From contig NZ_KZ559470.1 in NCBI RefSeq assembly GCF_002850745.1, forward strand, positions 279,460-324,544: a stretch of 45,085 nucleotides of DNA, read 5' to 3'. Below are positions 24,207-38,522 of this stretch, in pieces. The notes beneath the pieces are model-generated. The model saw nothing but the letters and a program-made list of their open reading frames with translations, did not search any database and was not told where the DNA came from. This stretch comes from Nonomuraea indica (GTDB lineage Bacteria; Actinomycetota; Actinomycetes; Streptosporangiales; Streptosporangiaceae). How positions within the stretch are numbered: the first letter of the stretch is position 1; each line of letters starts with the position of its first letter. A program made the position numbers and the translations under genes.

Positions 24207-27200
24207 CGGTCCTCCTCTAGCAGTTCCAGCAGGTCCGCGTCGGTCAGTTGGCGGTGCAGCACGGCCACCGCCTGCTCCTCGACGGTGGCGGCGTCGAAGA
24301 CGAGGCGCAGGGGGAGGTCCACGTCGAACGCGTCGTTGATGCGGCCGATGAGGCGGACGGCGAGCAGGGAGTGTCCGCCGAGGGCGAAGAAGTCGTCGGT
24401 GGCCCCGACGCGGGGACGGCCGAGCAGCTCGGCCCAGATGGCGGCCAGGGACTCCTCCAGCGGGGTGCGCGGCGCGACGTGACCGGGGCCCGCGTCGGGG
24501 GCCGGTGGCGGGAGCGCGGCACGGTCGAGCTTGCCGCTGGGCAGCACCGGCAGGACGTCGAGGTGGACGAACGCGGCGGGGATCATCGCCTCGGGGAGGC
24601 GGGCGCGCAGGTGGGCGCGCCACTGCCCCGCGTCGCCCGCCCGGCCGTCGTGGGTGGTGAGGTAGGCGACGAGGCCGCGTCCACCGGGCGCGTCGTCGCG
24701 TACGGTCACGGCGGCGTGGCGGACGGCGGGGTGCTCGGCCAGGACGGCGGCGATCTCGTCGGGTTCGATGCGCACGCCGCGGATCTTGACCTGGTGGTCG
24801 ACCCGGCCCAGGCACTCGATGGTGCCGTCGGGGTGACGGCGGGCGAGGTCGCCGGTGCGGTAGAGCCGCCCGCCGGGCGGACCGAACGGGTCGGGGACGA
24901 ACTTCTCCGCCGTCAGGGCGGGGCGGCCGTGGTAGCCGCGGGTGACGCCGTCACCGCCGAGCAGCAGCTCCCCCGGTACGCCCACGGGGACGGGCTCCAG
25001 GTGGTCGTCGACGACGTGGGCGGTGGTGTTGGCCAGCGGGGTGCCGATCAGCATGGTGGGCGGGGCCGGCGGGACCCGCCAGGCGGTGGACCAGATGGTG
25101 GTCTCGGTGGGCCCGTAGAAGTTCCACAGGTCCGGGGTGACCTCGTGCAGCCGGGCGGCCAGGTCGGTGGGCAGGGGTTCGCCGCCGAGGATCAGGTGCG
25201 GGACGCCGCGGGGCAGGTCGGCGTGGACGAGGCCGGCGACGGACGGGGTGAGCTGGACCAGGTCGGCGTGCTCGGCGGCGCGGCGCAGCTCCTTGGGGAC
25301 GCGGGAGGCGTCGTCCGGGGCGAGCAGGAGGGTGCCGCCGGACAGCAGCGGGGTGAAGATCTCCAGGGCGGCGATGTCGAACGACAGGGACGTCGCCAGC
25401 AGGGCGCTGGCGGGGCCGAGGCGGCGGATGACGTCGGTGACGAGGTTGACGACGCCGCGATGCGGCACCTCGACCCCTTTGGGGCGGCCGGTGGAGCCGG
25501 AGGTGTAGATGAGGTAGGCGAGGTGCCCGGGTGTGACCCGCGGCGGAGACCCGCCGTCCTGATCCCGGTACGGGTCCGGATCCTGGGGCGGATCGTCGAG
25601 CAGGAGCGCGGGCGGGCGGGCGGCGGGCAGCCGGTCCAGCAGCTGGGAGCAGGTGACGAGCAGGCGGGCGCCGGAGTCGGCGAGCAGGTGGGCGAGCCGG
25701 TCGGGCGGGGAGGCGGCGTCCAGCGGCACGTAGCAGCCGCCCGCCTTGAGCACGGCGAGCAGGGCGACGACGAGGTCGGGGGTGCGGGGCAGGCACAGCG
25801 CGACGCGGGACTCGGGACGCACGCCGAGCCGTCGCAGGCGGCGGGCCAGGGCGTCGGCGCGGGCGTCGAGCTCGGCGTAGGTGAGGTGGGCGCCGTCCAC
25901 GGTGCGGACGGCCACGGCGTCGGGGTCCAGCGGCACGTAGCAGCCGCCCGCCTTGAGCACGGCGAGCAGGGCGACGACGAGGTCGGGGGTGCGGGGCAGG
26001 CACAGCGCGACGCGGGACTCGGGACGCACGCCGAGCCGTCGCAGGCGGCGGGCCAGGGCGTCGGCGCGGGCGTCGAGCTCGGCGTAGGTGAGGTGGGCGC
26101 CGTCCACGGTGCGGACGGCCACGGCGTCGGGGGTCGCGGCGGCCTGGCCGGCGACCAGGTCGTGCAGGCAGCGGTCCGGGTAGGGGGCGGCGGTGTCGTT
26201 CCCGGTGGTCAGCAGCTGACGGCGCTGCTCGGGGGTGAGCAGCGGCAGCCGCGACAGGGGCAGGGCGGGGTCCGCGGCGACGGCGGTGAGGATGAGCCGG
26301 TAGGCGGTGGCGAGACGTTCGACGGTGGCGGGGTCGTACAGGTCGGTGGCGTACTCGATCCAGACGCCGGCCCCGTCGGCGGTCCTGATGACGTCGAAGG
26401 TGAGGTCGAGCTGGGCGGTGCCGTTGGCGAACTGGCCGCGCTCGCGCATCGGCAGCAGGTTGAAGCCGACCTGGTGCAGGGGCGTGCGGCTGGGGTCGCG
26501 CCGGGGCTGGAGGGCTTCGACGAGCCGGTCGAAGGGGACGTCGGCGTGGTCGAGAGCGTCCAGGACGGTGGCGCGGACCCGGGCCAGCAGGTCGGTGAAG
26601 GCGGGGTCGCCGGACAGGTCGGTGCGCAGCACGAGCGTGTTGATGAACATGCCGATGAGCGGCTGCACCTCGGGCAGGTCGCGGCCCGCGACGGGGGTGC
26701 CGACGGCGATGTCGTGGGTGCGGGCATGTCGGGCGATGAGGGCTTTGAGCGCCGCCAGCAGCACCATGAACAGGGTGGCACCCTCGCGGCGGGCGAGCGA
26801 CTCGAGGGCGTCGACGAGGTCGGCGGGCAGGTGGAGGTGGTGCTCGGCCCCGTCGTGGCCGCGCACGGGCGGCCGGGGGCGGTCGGTGGGCAGGCCGGTG
26901 TCGGCCGGCAGCCCGGCCAGGCGGGCCCGCCAGTAGGCGAGCTGCTCGGTCAGCACGCCGCCGTCGAGGTGGCGGCGCTGCCAGTCGGCGTAGTCGGCGT
27001 ACTGGACGGGCAGGTCGGGCAGGCTGGGCGGGCGCCCGCGCGCGTGGGCGTCGTGGAGCTCGTGCAGCTCGGTGACGAAGTTCGTGGCGGAGCGGGCGTC
27101 GAAGACAGCGTGGTGGACGACGAGGACGAGCCGGTGCGCCGGCCGCCCCGGGTCCGGCGTGCCGGGCAGGCGGACCAGGCGGGCGCGCCAGAGCGGGGCC

Positions 27201-27544
27201 CGGTCGAGTCGGAACGGGGTGCGCGCGTCGGCGCGGGCGATGGCGTGGAACCGCTGCTCGGCCTGGTCGGGTGGCAGGTGGGCGAGGTCGGTGTGCTGGA
27301 GGGTGACCGGCAGGTCCGCGTGGACGACCTGCACGAGCGCGCCGTCCTCGGTGGTCAGGGCGGTGCGCAGGGTCTCGTGGCGGCGGACGATCTCCCGCAG
27401 GGCGTGCGCGCAGCGGTCGTGATCAGTGTCGGGCAGCTCGATCACGGCGTTGACGTGGTGGGCGGGCGCGTCGGGGTCGAGCTGGGTGAGGAACCACAGG
27501 CGTTGCTGTGCGTACGACGCGGGGAAGACGTATGTGCCGGTCAC
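24203..27544 (-). CDS. NRPS, single module C-A(Gly?)-T with internally duplicated A domain
   Basis: A protein of 1113 aa. Order: C (about 5-440), A (about 450-1015), T ([14 protein letters not shown]). As it follows the PKS it should condense the polyketide-extended chain with its amino acid. The C motif reads HHAVFDARS (HHxxxDA). The A pocket reads D-I-L-Q-I-G-F-I-W(-K), close to a code known for glycine. The first part of the A domain, from before LTYAEL through [10 protein letters not shown], is present twice (residues 472-540 and 541-609), so the domain is 69 aa longer than normal and may be non-functional or mis-assembled. The GTG at 27544 has AGGAGGG upstream that overlaps the mbtH stop; the gene ends in a GTGA overlap with the next NRPS. 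Confidence 0.9.
25718..26131. repeat. Exact 207-bp tandem duplication inside an A domain
   Basis: Bases 25718-25924 and 25925-26131 are identical over 207 bp and keep the reading frame (69 codons). Each unit encodes motifs A1 (LTYAEL) and A2 ([11 protein letters not shown]) of the adenylation domain. Identity with no third-position change means the duplication is very recent, or is an assembly error. Confidence 0.93.
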
Positions 27545-27558
27545 CCGGGGTTGCCCTC

Positions 27559-27750
27559 CTACTCCCCCATGGCCTCGCGCAGGCTGCGCGGGCGCATGTC
27601 GGTCCAGACCTGTTCGATGTGGTCGAGGCAGGTTTGCTTGGGTCCGTGGACGCCGGTGTCGTGCCATCCCTGCGGCAGGGGCCGTTCGGCGAACCAGATG
27701 GAGTACTGCTCTTCGTCGTTGACCACGACCTTGTAGTGGCCGTCGCGCAT
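27559..27750 (-). CDS. MbtH-like protein, A-domain chaperone
   Basis: A 63-aa MbtH homolog. The family pattern is intact: NDEEQYSIWF, then PLPQGW, then a Trp in IEQVWTDMRPRSLREAM. MbtH proteins bind adenylation domains and are needed for their solubility and activity. The ATG at 27750 lies 2 nt after the PKS stop codon, with AAGGG upstream. The TAG stop overlaps the ribosome-binding site of the next NRPS gene, so it is in the middle of the operon. This is shorter than the usual length of about 70 aa, but no conserved residue is obviously lost. Confidence 0.95.
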   Translation of the reverse strand: MRDGHYKVVVNDEEQYSIWFAERPLPQGWHDTGVHGPKQTCLDHIEQVWTDMRPRSLREAMGE

Positions 27751-27752
27751 GT

Positions 27753-33341
<5,589 letters not shown>

Positions 33342-33344
33342 TCC

Positions 33345-36300
33345 TTACTCTCCCGTCTGGCCTGGGTGAGGCCGGTGCGTGGTGGGACGTGCCCGGCGCG
33401 CCGCGATCCGGCGGGCGGCACGCTGCGTTCCGGCCGGCCGGCGTTCGCCGTCGAGGTGTGCGGCCAGCGCGCGGATGGTCGGGAAGCGGAACAGGTCGAC
33501 GATCGGCACGTCGCGGCCGAGCGCGGCGGCCAGCCGCGCCTGGACCTGTGCGGTGGCCAGGGAGTGGCCGCCGCTGTCGAAGAAGTTGGCGGCGGCGGAG
33601 ATCCTCGGCAGGCCGAGGATCTCCCGCCAGATGCCGGCGAGGAGCCGTTCGGTGCCGGTGGCGGGTTCGTGGTCGCCGCCGGCGGCGGCCCGTGGTGGCG
33701 GGACGGGCAGGGCGGCGCGGTCGAGCTTGCCGTTGGGGGTCAGCGGCAGGGCGGGCAGCAGGACGACGTCGGCGGGCAGGGCGTGGTCGGGCAGGGTGGC
33801 GCGCAGATGGCGGTGCAGCTCCCCGGCCTGTACGGCGGGGCCGGCCGGGACGGCGTAGGCCCGCAGGACGGGCCCGCCGGGCTGACCGGCGGCGGGGGTG
33901 GCGGTGACGGCGGCGGCCCGCACGCCGGGGTGGGCGAGCAGCGCGTGTTCGATCTCACCGAGCTCGACGCGGTGGCCGCGGATCTTCACCTGGTCGTCGG
34001 CACGGCCGGCGAGGACGGCACGGCCGGCGGGGTCGTAGCGGCCCAGGTCTCCGGTGCGGTACCGGCCGGTGCCGTCGGGTTCGGTGGTGAAGCGGTCGCG
34101 GGTGAGGTGGGGGTCGAGGTAGCCGCGGGCCAGGCGGCGGCTGCGGATGACGACCTCGCCGAGTTCGCCGACGGCGGCCGGCTGGCCGCCGGGGGTGACG
34201 ATGAGCAGTTCGGCGCCGTCGACTCCGTGTCCGGCCGGCAGGGGGTCGCCGCTGCCGGGTACGGGCTCGGCGATGTCGTGGACGGCCTGCACCTGGGGGG
34301 TCTCGGTGGTGCCGTAGGTGTTGAGCAGGCGGGCCGTGGGAGCGATGTGCCGGAAGCGGGCGGCGTCGGCGTGGGTGAGCCGGTCGCCGCCGAACAGGAC
34401 GAGCCGCAGGTCGGGCAGCGGTTGGCCGGCGGCGGTGAGGAGGGTGGCGAGCTGGGGGGTGAGGTGGGCGGCGGTGATGCGGTGCCGCCGGAGCCAGCCG
34501 GCCAGCCGGGCGGGGTCGCGGACGGTGTCCTGGGCGGGCACGAACAGCCGGGCGCCGAGGGTGAGGGGGGTGAAGGCGTCGCGCAGCAGCGGGTCGTGGG
34601 CCAGCCCGGCCAGCAGGGCGAACCGGTCGTCGCCGGTGAGGTCGTGGGTGCGCGGGTACCAGTGGAGGAAGCGCGCGAGGGGGCCTTCGGCGGTGACGAC
34701 GGGTTTGGGGTCGCCGGTGGTGCCGGAGGTGAAGGCCAGGTAGCCGCGCCGGCCGGGCGGCACGGCGGGGAACGCGCCTTCGGTGTCCGGGGGTGCGGCG
34801 CCCGCGCCCGCCCCGTCCACCGCCGCGGGGCCGTCCGTGGCGAGGGGGATGCGCGGGAGCCAGGCCAGCTCGGCGGGCGGGGTGAGGCCGTGGCAGGTGA
34901 TCAGGGCGCGGGCACGGGCGGCGCGGGCCTGGGCGGCCAGGCGGGCGGGGGGCAGCGCGGCGTCGAGCACGGCCCATCGGGCGCCGGCGGCCAGCACGCC
35001 GAGCAGCAGCGCGGGCAGGTCGCTCTGCCGCGCCGCGAGCACCGCCACCGTGTCCTGCTCGTCCTGCGCGCCCGTGACCTTGTCCGGTCCGTCCTGCACG
35101 CCCGCCACCGTGTCCGGCCCGTCCTGCACGCGCGCGACCTTGTGCCGCTCATCCTGCGCGCCCGCCACCGTGTCCTGCTCGTCCTGCGCGCCCGTGACCT
35201 TGTCCGGCTCGTCCTGCGCGCCCGTATGCGGCTCCCCCGCTCCCCCGGGCCGCAGGGCGGTGGTGACCGCGGCGCCGGCCGCCCTCGCCAGGGCGGCCAG
35301 CTCGGCGTAGGTGAGGTCCCCGCCCTCGCCCGTGACGGCCGGCCGGTCGGGGTGGGCGTTCGCCTGCCGCAGGAAGCTCTCGACGAGGCCCGGCCCGTCC
35401 CACGGGGGCAGAGCGGCGCCGCCGTCGGGCAGCGCGGCGGCCGGCGGGGCCGGCCGGTCCCCCGCTCCCGCGTGCCCGTCGAGGGGGCGCAGGCGGGCCC
35501 GGCCCACCGGCCGCTCCGGGGTGGTGACCAGCTCTGACAGCAGGTGCAGGTAGCCGGACAGCAGCGCCTCGACGCGGTCGTGGCGGTACAGGCGCGGGTT
35601 GTAGACGGCCTGCAGCAGGTAGCGGCCGTCCCGTTCGGCGACGTACATGGTGAGGTCGAACAGCGATCCGGGCAGGCCGGGCGGCAGCGGCTCGGACCGC
35701 ACGCCCGGCAGGTCCAGGCGCGGCTCGGCGAAGTCGTACATGTTGAACAGGACCTGCACGAGCGGGTTGCGCGACAGGTCACGGCCGGGCACCAGCCGGT
35801 CCACGAGCCGTTCGAGCCGCACGTCGAGGTGGGCCAGCGCGCCGGCCAGGGTGTCCTGGCAGCGGGTGACGTGCGCGTCGAAGCCGGCGTCGTCGTCGAC
35901 GCGCAGCCGTACGGGCAGGACGTGGACCAGGCAGCCGGCCAGCGGTTCGAGGGCCGGGTGGCGGCGGTCGGCGACGGGCGTGCCGACGACGAGGTCGCGC
36001 CGTCCGGTCAGCCGGGCCAGGACCTGCGCGAACGCGGCGAGCATCACCGTGTACGGCGTGCCGCCCACGCGGGCGGCCAGGCGTCTGACGGCGTCGCTCA
36101 GCGCGGCGCCGGCCTCGGCGGTGACGCCGGCGCCGTCGAACGTCTGCACCGGTGGGCGTGGGTGGTCGCGCGGCAGGTCCAGCACCGTCGGGACGCCGTC
36201 GAGAGCGGCCGCCCACCAGTCGAGGTCGGCGGAGGTCTCGCGGCCGGCCAGCCAGGCGGTGTACCCGCCCGCCGAGGCGGGCAGCGCCTCCAGCCGCTCG

Positions 36301-38522
36301 CGGCGGTAGGCCGCGCTGATGTCGCGGTAGAGGACGCTCTGTGACCAGCCGTCGAAGACGATGTGGTGGACGGTGACGGCCAGGACGTGCAGGTCGTCGT
36401 CCAGGCGCAGCAGGCGGGCCCGCCACAGCGGCCCGCCCGCGAGGTCGAACGGGCGGCGGGCCTCCTGCTGGAGCCGGTCGGCGAGCGCCTCCGGGGTGAC
36501 GTCCTCGACGGGCAGGGGGACGTCGCCCGGCGGGGCGACGGCGACGGCGGGCACGCCGCCGGCGTCGGGGACGCGCCAGCGCAGCGCCTCGTGGCGTTCG
36601 GCGACGGCGGCCAGGGCCGCGCGCAGCGCGGGCAGGTCGAGCGGACCGGCGAGGCGCTGCGCCATCGCGATGTTGTGGGCGGGCGAGCCGGGGGCCAGCC
36701 GTTCGACGAACCACATGCGCCGCTGGGTGGGCGACAGCGCGGCGGGGGCGACGGCGGGCGGCTCGTCGTGGACGGCCGGGCACTGCTCGGCCCGGCGGGC
36801 GATGCCGGCGACGGTCCGGCCGGCGAGCACGTCCTCGACCGCGACGCGGCGGCGCAGCGCGGCGCCGAGCAGGGCGGTGAGCCGCATGGCGAGCAGGGAG
36901 TGGCCGCCGGCGGCGAAGAAGTCGTCGTCGCGGCCGGGTTCGGCGGTGGCGAAGGCGCGCGCCCACGCGGTGGCGACGGCCCGCTCGGCGGGGGTGCGCG
37001 GCGGTCCGCCCGCCGGCGCGCCACCGTCCGCCGGGGTGGGGCGGCCGGTGAGCCCGCGCAGCGCGGCCAGGTCCACCTTGCCGGCGACGGTCATGGGCAG
37101 CACGGGCAGCCGCACGACGCGGGTGGGGATCATGTACGGGGGCAGGTGGTCGCGGCAGTGGTCGCGGACGCCGTCCAGGCCGGGCGCGTCCTGCGGCGTC
37201 AGGAAGGCGGTCAGCTCCTTCAGCCCGGCCGGGCCGGTGGTGACGTCGGCGACGGCCTGGCGGATCGCGGGGTGGGTGCGCAGCACCGCCTCGACCTCGC
37301 CGATCTCGACCCGCTGCCCCTGGATCTTGACCTGCCGGTCGAGCCGTCCGAGGAAGGCGATGCGTCCGTCGGCGTCGAGCGCGACCCGGTCGCCGGTGCG
37401 GTACAGGCGCGCGCCGGGCTCGCCGCAGGGGTCGGGGACGAAGCGTTCGGCGGTCAGGCCGGGCCGGCCGAGGTAGCCGCGGGCCAGCTGGGGGCCGCCG
37501 ATGCACAGCTCGCCGGGCGTGCCGGGCGGGCAGGGCCGCAGGTCCTCGTCGAGGATGCGGGCGACGCAGCCGGGCAGGGCGTGGCCGATGGGCAGCGGCC
37601 GGTCCCAGGCGCCGTCGAGTTCGGTGCCGACGACGCACACCGTCGTCTCGGTGGGGCCGTACCAGTTGTGGAAGCGGCGCGGCCCGGGGCGGGTCCAGCG
37701 GGCGACCTGTTCGGGGCCGGCCGGCTCGCCCGCGGTGAGCAGGTCGCGGAGGGTGGGCAGGCCGGCGGGGTCGAGCAGCGGCAGCAGCGCGGGTGGGATG
37801 GTGCCCCAGGTGACGTGGTGGTGTTCGAGGAACTTCTGCAGGCGGGCCGGGTCGACCCGGTCGTCGTCGCCGATGAACGCGACCGAGCCGCCGCGGGCCA
37901 GCGGGGCGAACACGTCGAGCACGGACACGTCGAAGCCGAGCGCGGCGAAGCCGATCGACCGGCAGCCGGCGTCCAGGCCGAACACCTCGCCCGCCATGGT
38001 GACGAAGGCGACGACGGCGGCGTGGCTGACCGTGACGCCCTTGGGGCGGCCGGTCGAGCCGGAGGTGTAGAGGGTGTAGGCGGCGTTGGCCGGCCGGGTC
38101 AGCGGCGGCGGCGGGTCGTCCCGCCGGCCGTGGCGCGGGGGCAGCAGCCGTACGGGCAGCCCGGCCAGCAGGCTCTCGCCGGTGCCGTCGGCGACGACGG
38201 TGGTGATGCGGGCGTCGTCGATGACGGTGGCCAGCCGGCCGCGCGGGTGGGAGGGGTCGAGGGGGACGTACGCGGCACCGGACAGCAGGACGCCGAGCAC
38301 GGCGACGAGCAGGTCGGGGGTGCGGCGGCCGCACACGCCGACACGCGTCTCGGGGCCGGCTCCGGCCTCGCGCAGCCGGTGGGCGAGCGCGTTCGCGGCG
38401 GTGGTCAGCTCCAGGTAGGTGAGGGTGTGCTCCCACTGCCGGATCGCCGGGGCGGCCGGGGTGCGGCGTGCCTGGGCGGTGATCAGGTCGTGCAGGAGCG
38501 GCCCGGTGGTCGCCACGGTCAC
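33345..38522 (-). CDS. NRPS, loading plus first extension A-T-C-A-T
   Basis: A protein of 1725 aa that starts with an A domain, so it is the likely initiating enzyme. Order: A1 (about 10-500), T1 (Ser542), C (about 595-1010, HHIVFDGWS), A2 (about 1040-1610), T2 (Ser1654). The A1 pocket reads D-V-L-T-L-A-W-V-C(-K); T278, A301 and V330/C331 resemble aromatic codes (Phe/Tyr type), low confidence. A2 is atypical: A3 is SGTTGDPKPV, A4 is LAHDPLLRD, A5 is NTYGTTET, with pocket D-P-R-H-L-G-T-Q-V, a class near aminoadipate-type A domains. Six decapeptide repeats (1101-1160) interrupt A2 between the A1 motif and VAVLAAR. GTG at 38522 overlaps the thioesterase gene stop by 4 nt. Confidence 0.93.
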   Translation of the reverse strand: MTVATTGPLLHDLITAQARRTPAAPAIRQWEHTLTYLELTTAANALAHRLREAGAGPETRVGVCGRRTPDLLVAVLGVLLSGAAYVPLDPSHPRGRLATVIDDARITTVVADGTGESLLAGLPVRLLPPRHGRRDDPPPPLTRPANAAYTLYTSGSTGRPKGVTVSHAAVVAFVTMAGEVFGLDAGCRSIGFAALGFDVSVLDVFAPLARGGSVAFIGDDDRVDPARLQKFLEHHHVTWGTIPPALLPLLDPAGLPTLRDLLTAGEPAGPEQVARWTRPGPRRFHNWYGPTETTVCVVGTELDGAWDRPLPIGHALPGCVARILDEDLRPCPPGTPGELCIGGPQLARGYLGRPGLTAERFVPDPCGEPGARLYRTGDRVALDADGRIAFLGRLDRQVKIQGQRVEIGEVEAVLRTHPAIRQAVADVTTGPAGLKELTAFLTPQDAPGLDGVRDHCRDHLPPYMIPTRVVRLPVLPMTVAGKVDLAALRGLTGRPTPADGGAPAGGPPRTPAERAVATAWARAFATAEPGRDDDFFAAGGHSLLAMRLTALLGAALRRRVAVEDVLAGRTVAGIARRAEQCPAVHDEPPAVAPAALSPTQRRMWFVERLAPGSPAHNIAMAQRLAGPLDLPALRAALAAVAERHEALRWRVPDAGGVPAVAVAPPGDVPLPVEDVTPEALADRLQQEARRPFDLAGGPLWRARLLRLDDDLHVLAVTVHHIVFDGWSQSVLYRDISAAYRRERLEALPASAGGYTAWLAGRETSADLDWWAAALDGVPTVLDLPRDHPRPPVQTFDGAGVTAEAGAALSDAVRRLAARVGGTPYTVMLAAFAQVLARLTGRRDLVVGTPVADRRHPALEPLAGCLVHVLPVRLRVDDDAGFDAHVTRCQDTLAGALAHLDVRLERLVDRLVPGRDLSRNPLVQVLFNMYDFAEPRLDLPGVRSEPLPPGLPGSLFDLTMYVAERDGRYLLQAVYNPRLYRHDRVEALLSGYLHLLSELVTTPERPVGRARLRPLDGHAGAGDRPAPPAAALPDGGAALPPWDGPGLVESFLRQANAHPDRPAVTGEGGDLTYAELAALARAAGAAVTTALRPGGAGEPHTGAQDEPDKVTGAQDEQDTVAGAQDERHKVARVQDGPDTVAGVQDGPDKVTGAQDEQDTVAVLAARQSDLPALLLGVLAAGARWAVLDAALPPARLAAQARAARARALITCHGLTPPAELAWLPRIPLATDGPAAVDGAGAGAAPPDTEGAFPAVPPGRRGYLAFTSGTTGDPKPVVTAEGPLARFLHWYPRTHDLTGDDRFALLAGLAHDPLLRDAFTPLTLGARLFVPAQDTVRDPARLAGWLRRHRITAAHLTPQLATLLTAAGQPLPDLRLVLFGGDRLTHADAARFRHIAPTARLLNTYGTTETPQVQAVHDIAEPVPGSGDPLPAGHGVDGAELLIVTPGGQPAAVGELGEVVIRSRRLARGYLDPHLTRDRFTTEPDGTGRYRTGDLGRYDPAGRAVLAGRADDQVKIRGHRVELGEIEHALLAHPGVRAAAVTATPAAGQPGGPVLRAYAVPAGPAVQAGELHRHLRATLPDHALPADVVLLPALPLTPNGKLDRAALPVPPPRAAAGGDHEPATGTERLLAGIWREILGLPRISAAANFFDSGGHSLATAQVQARLAAALGRDVPIVDLFRFPTIRALAAHLDGERRPAGTQRAARRIAARRARPTTHRPHPGQTGE
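35043..35222. repeat. Six 30-bp coding repeats inside an A domain
   Basis: Exactly 180 bp, six units of 30 bp, encoding decapeptides such as GAQDEPDKVT, GAQDEQDTVA and GVQDGPDKVT (residues 1101-1160 of the first NRPS). Units 1-2 and 5-6 are nearly the same, suggesting duplication of 60-bp pairs. They lie in the second A domain, where other domains have only a short loop. Confidence 0.95.
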
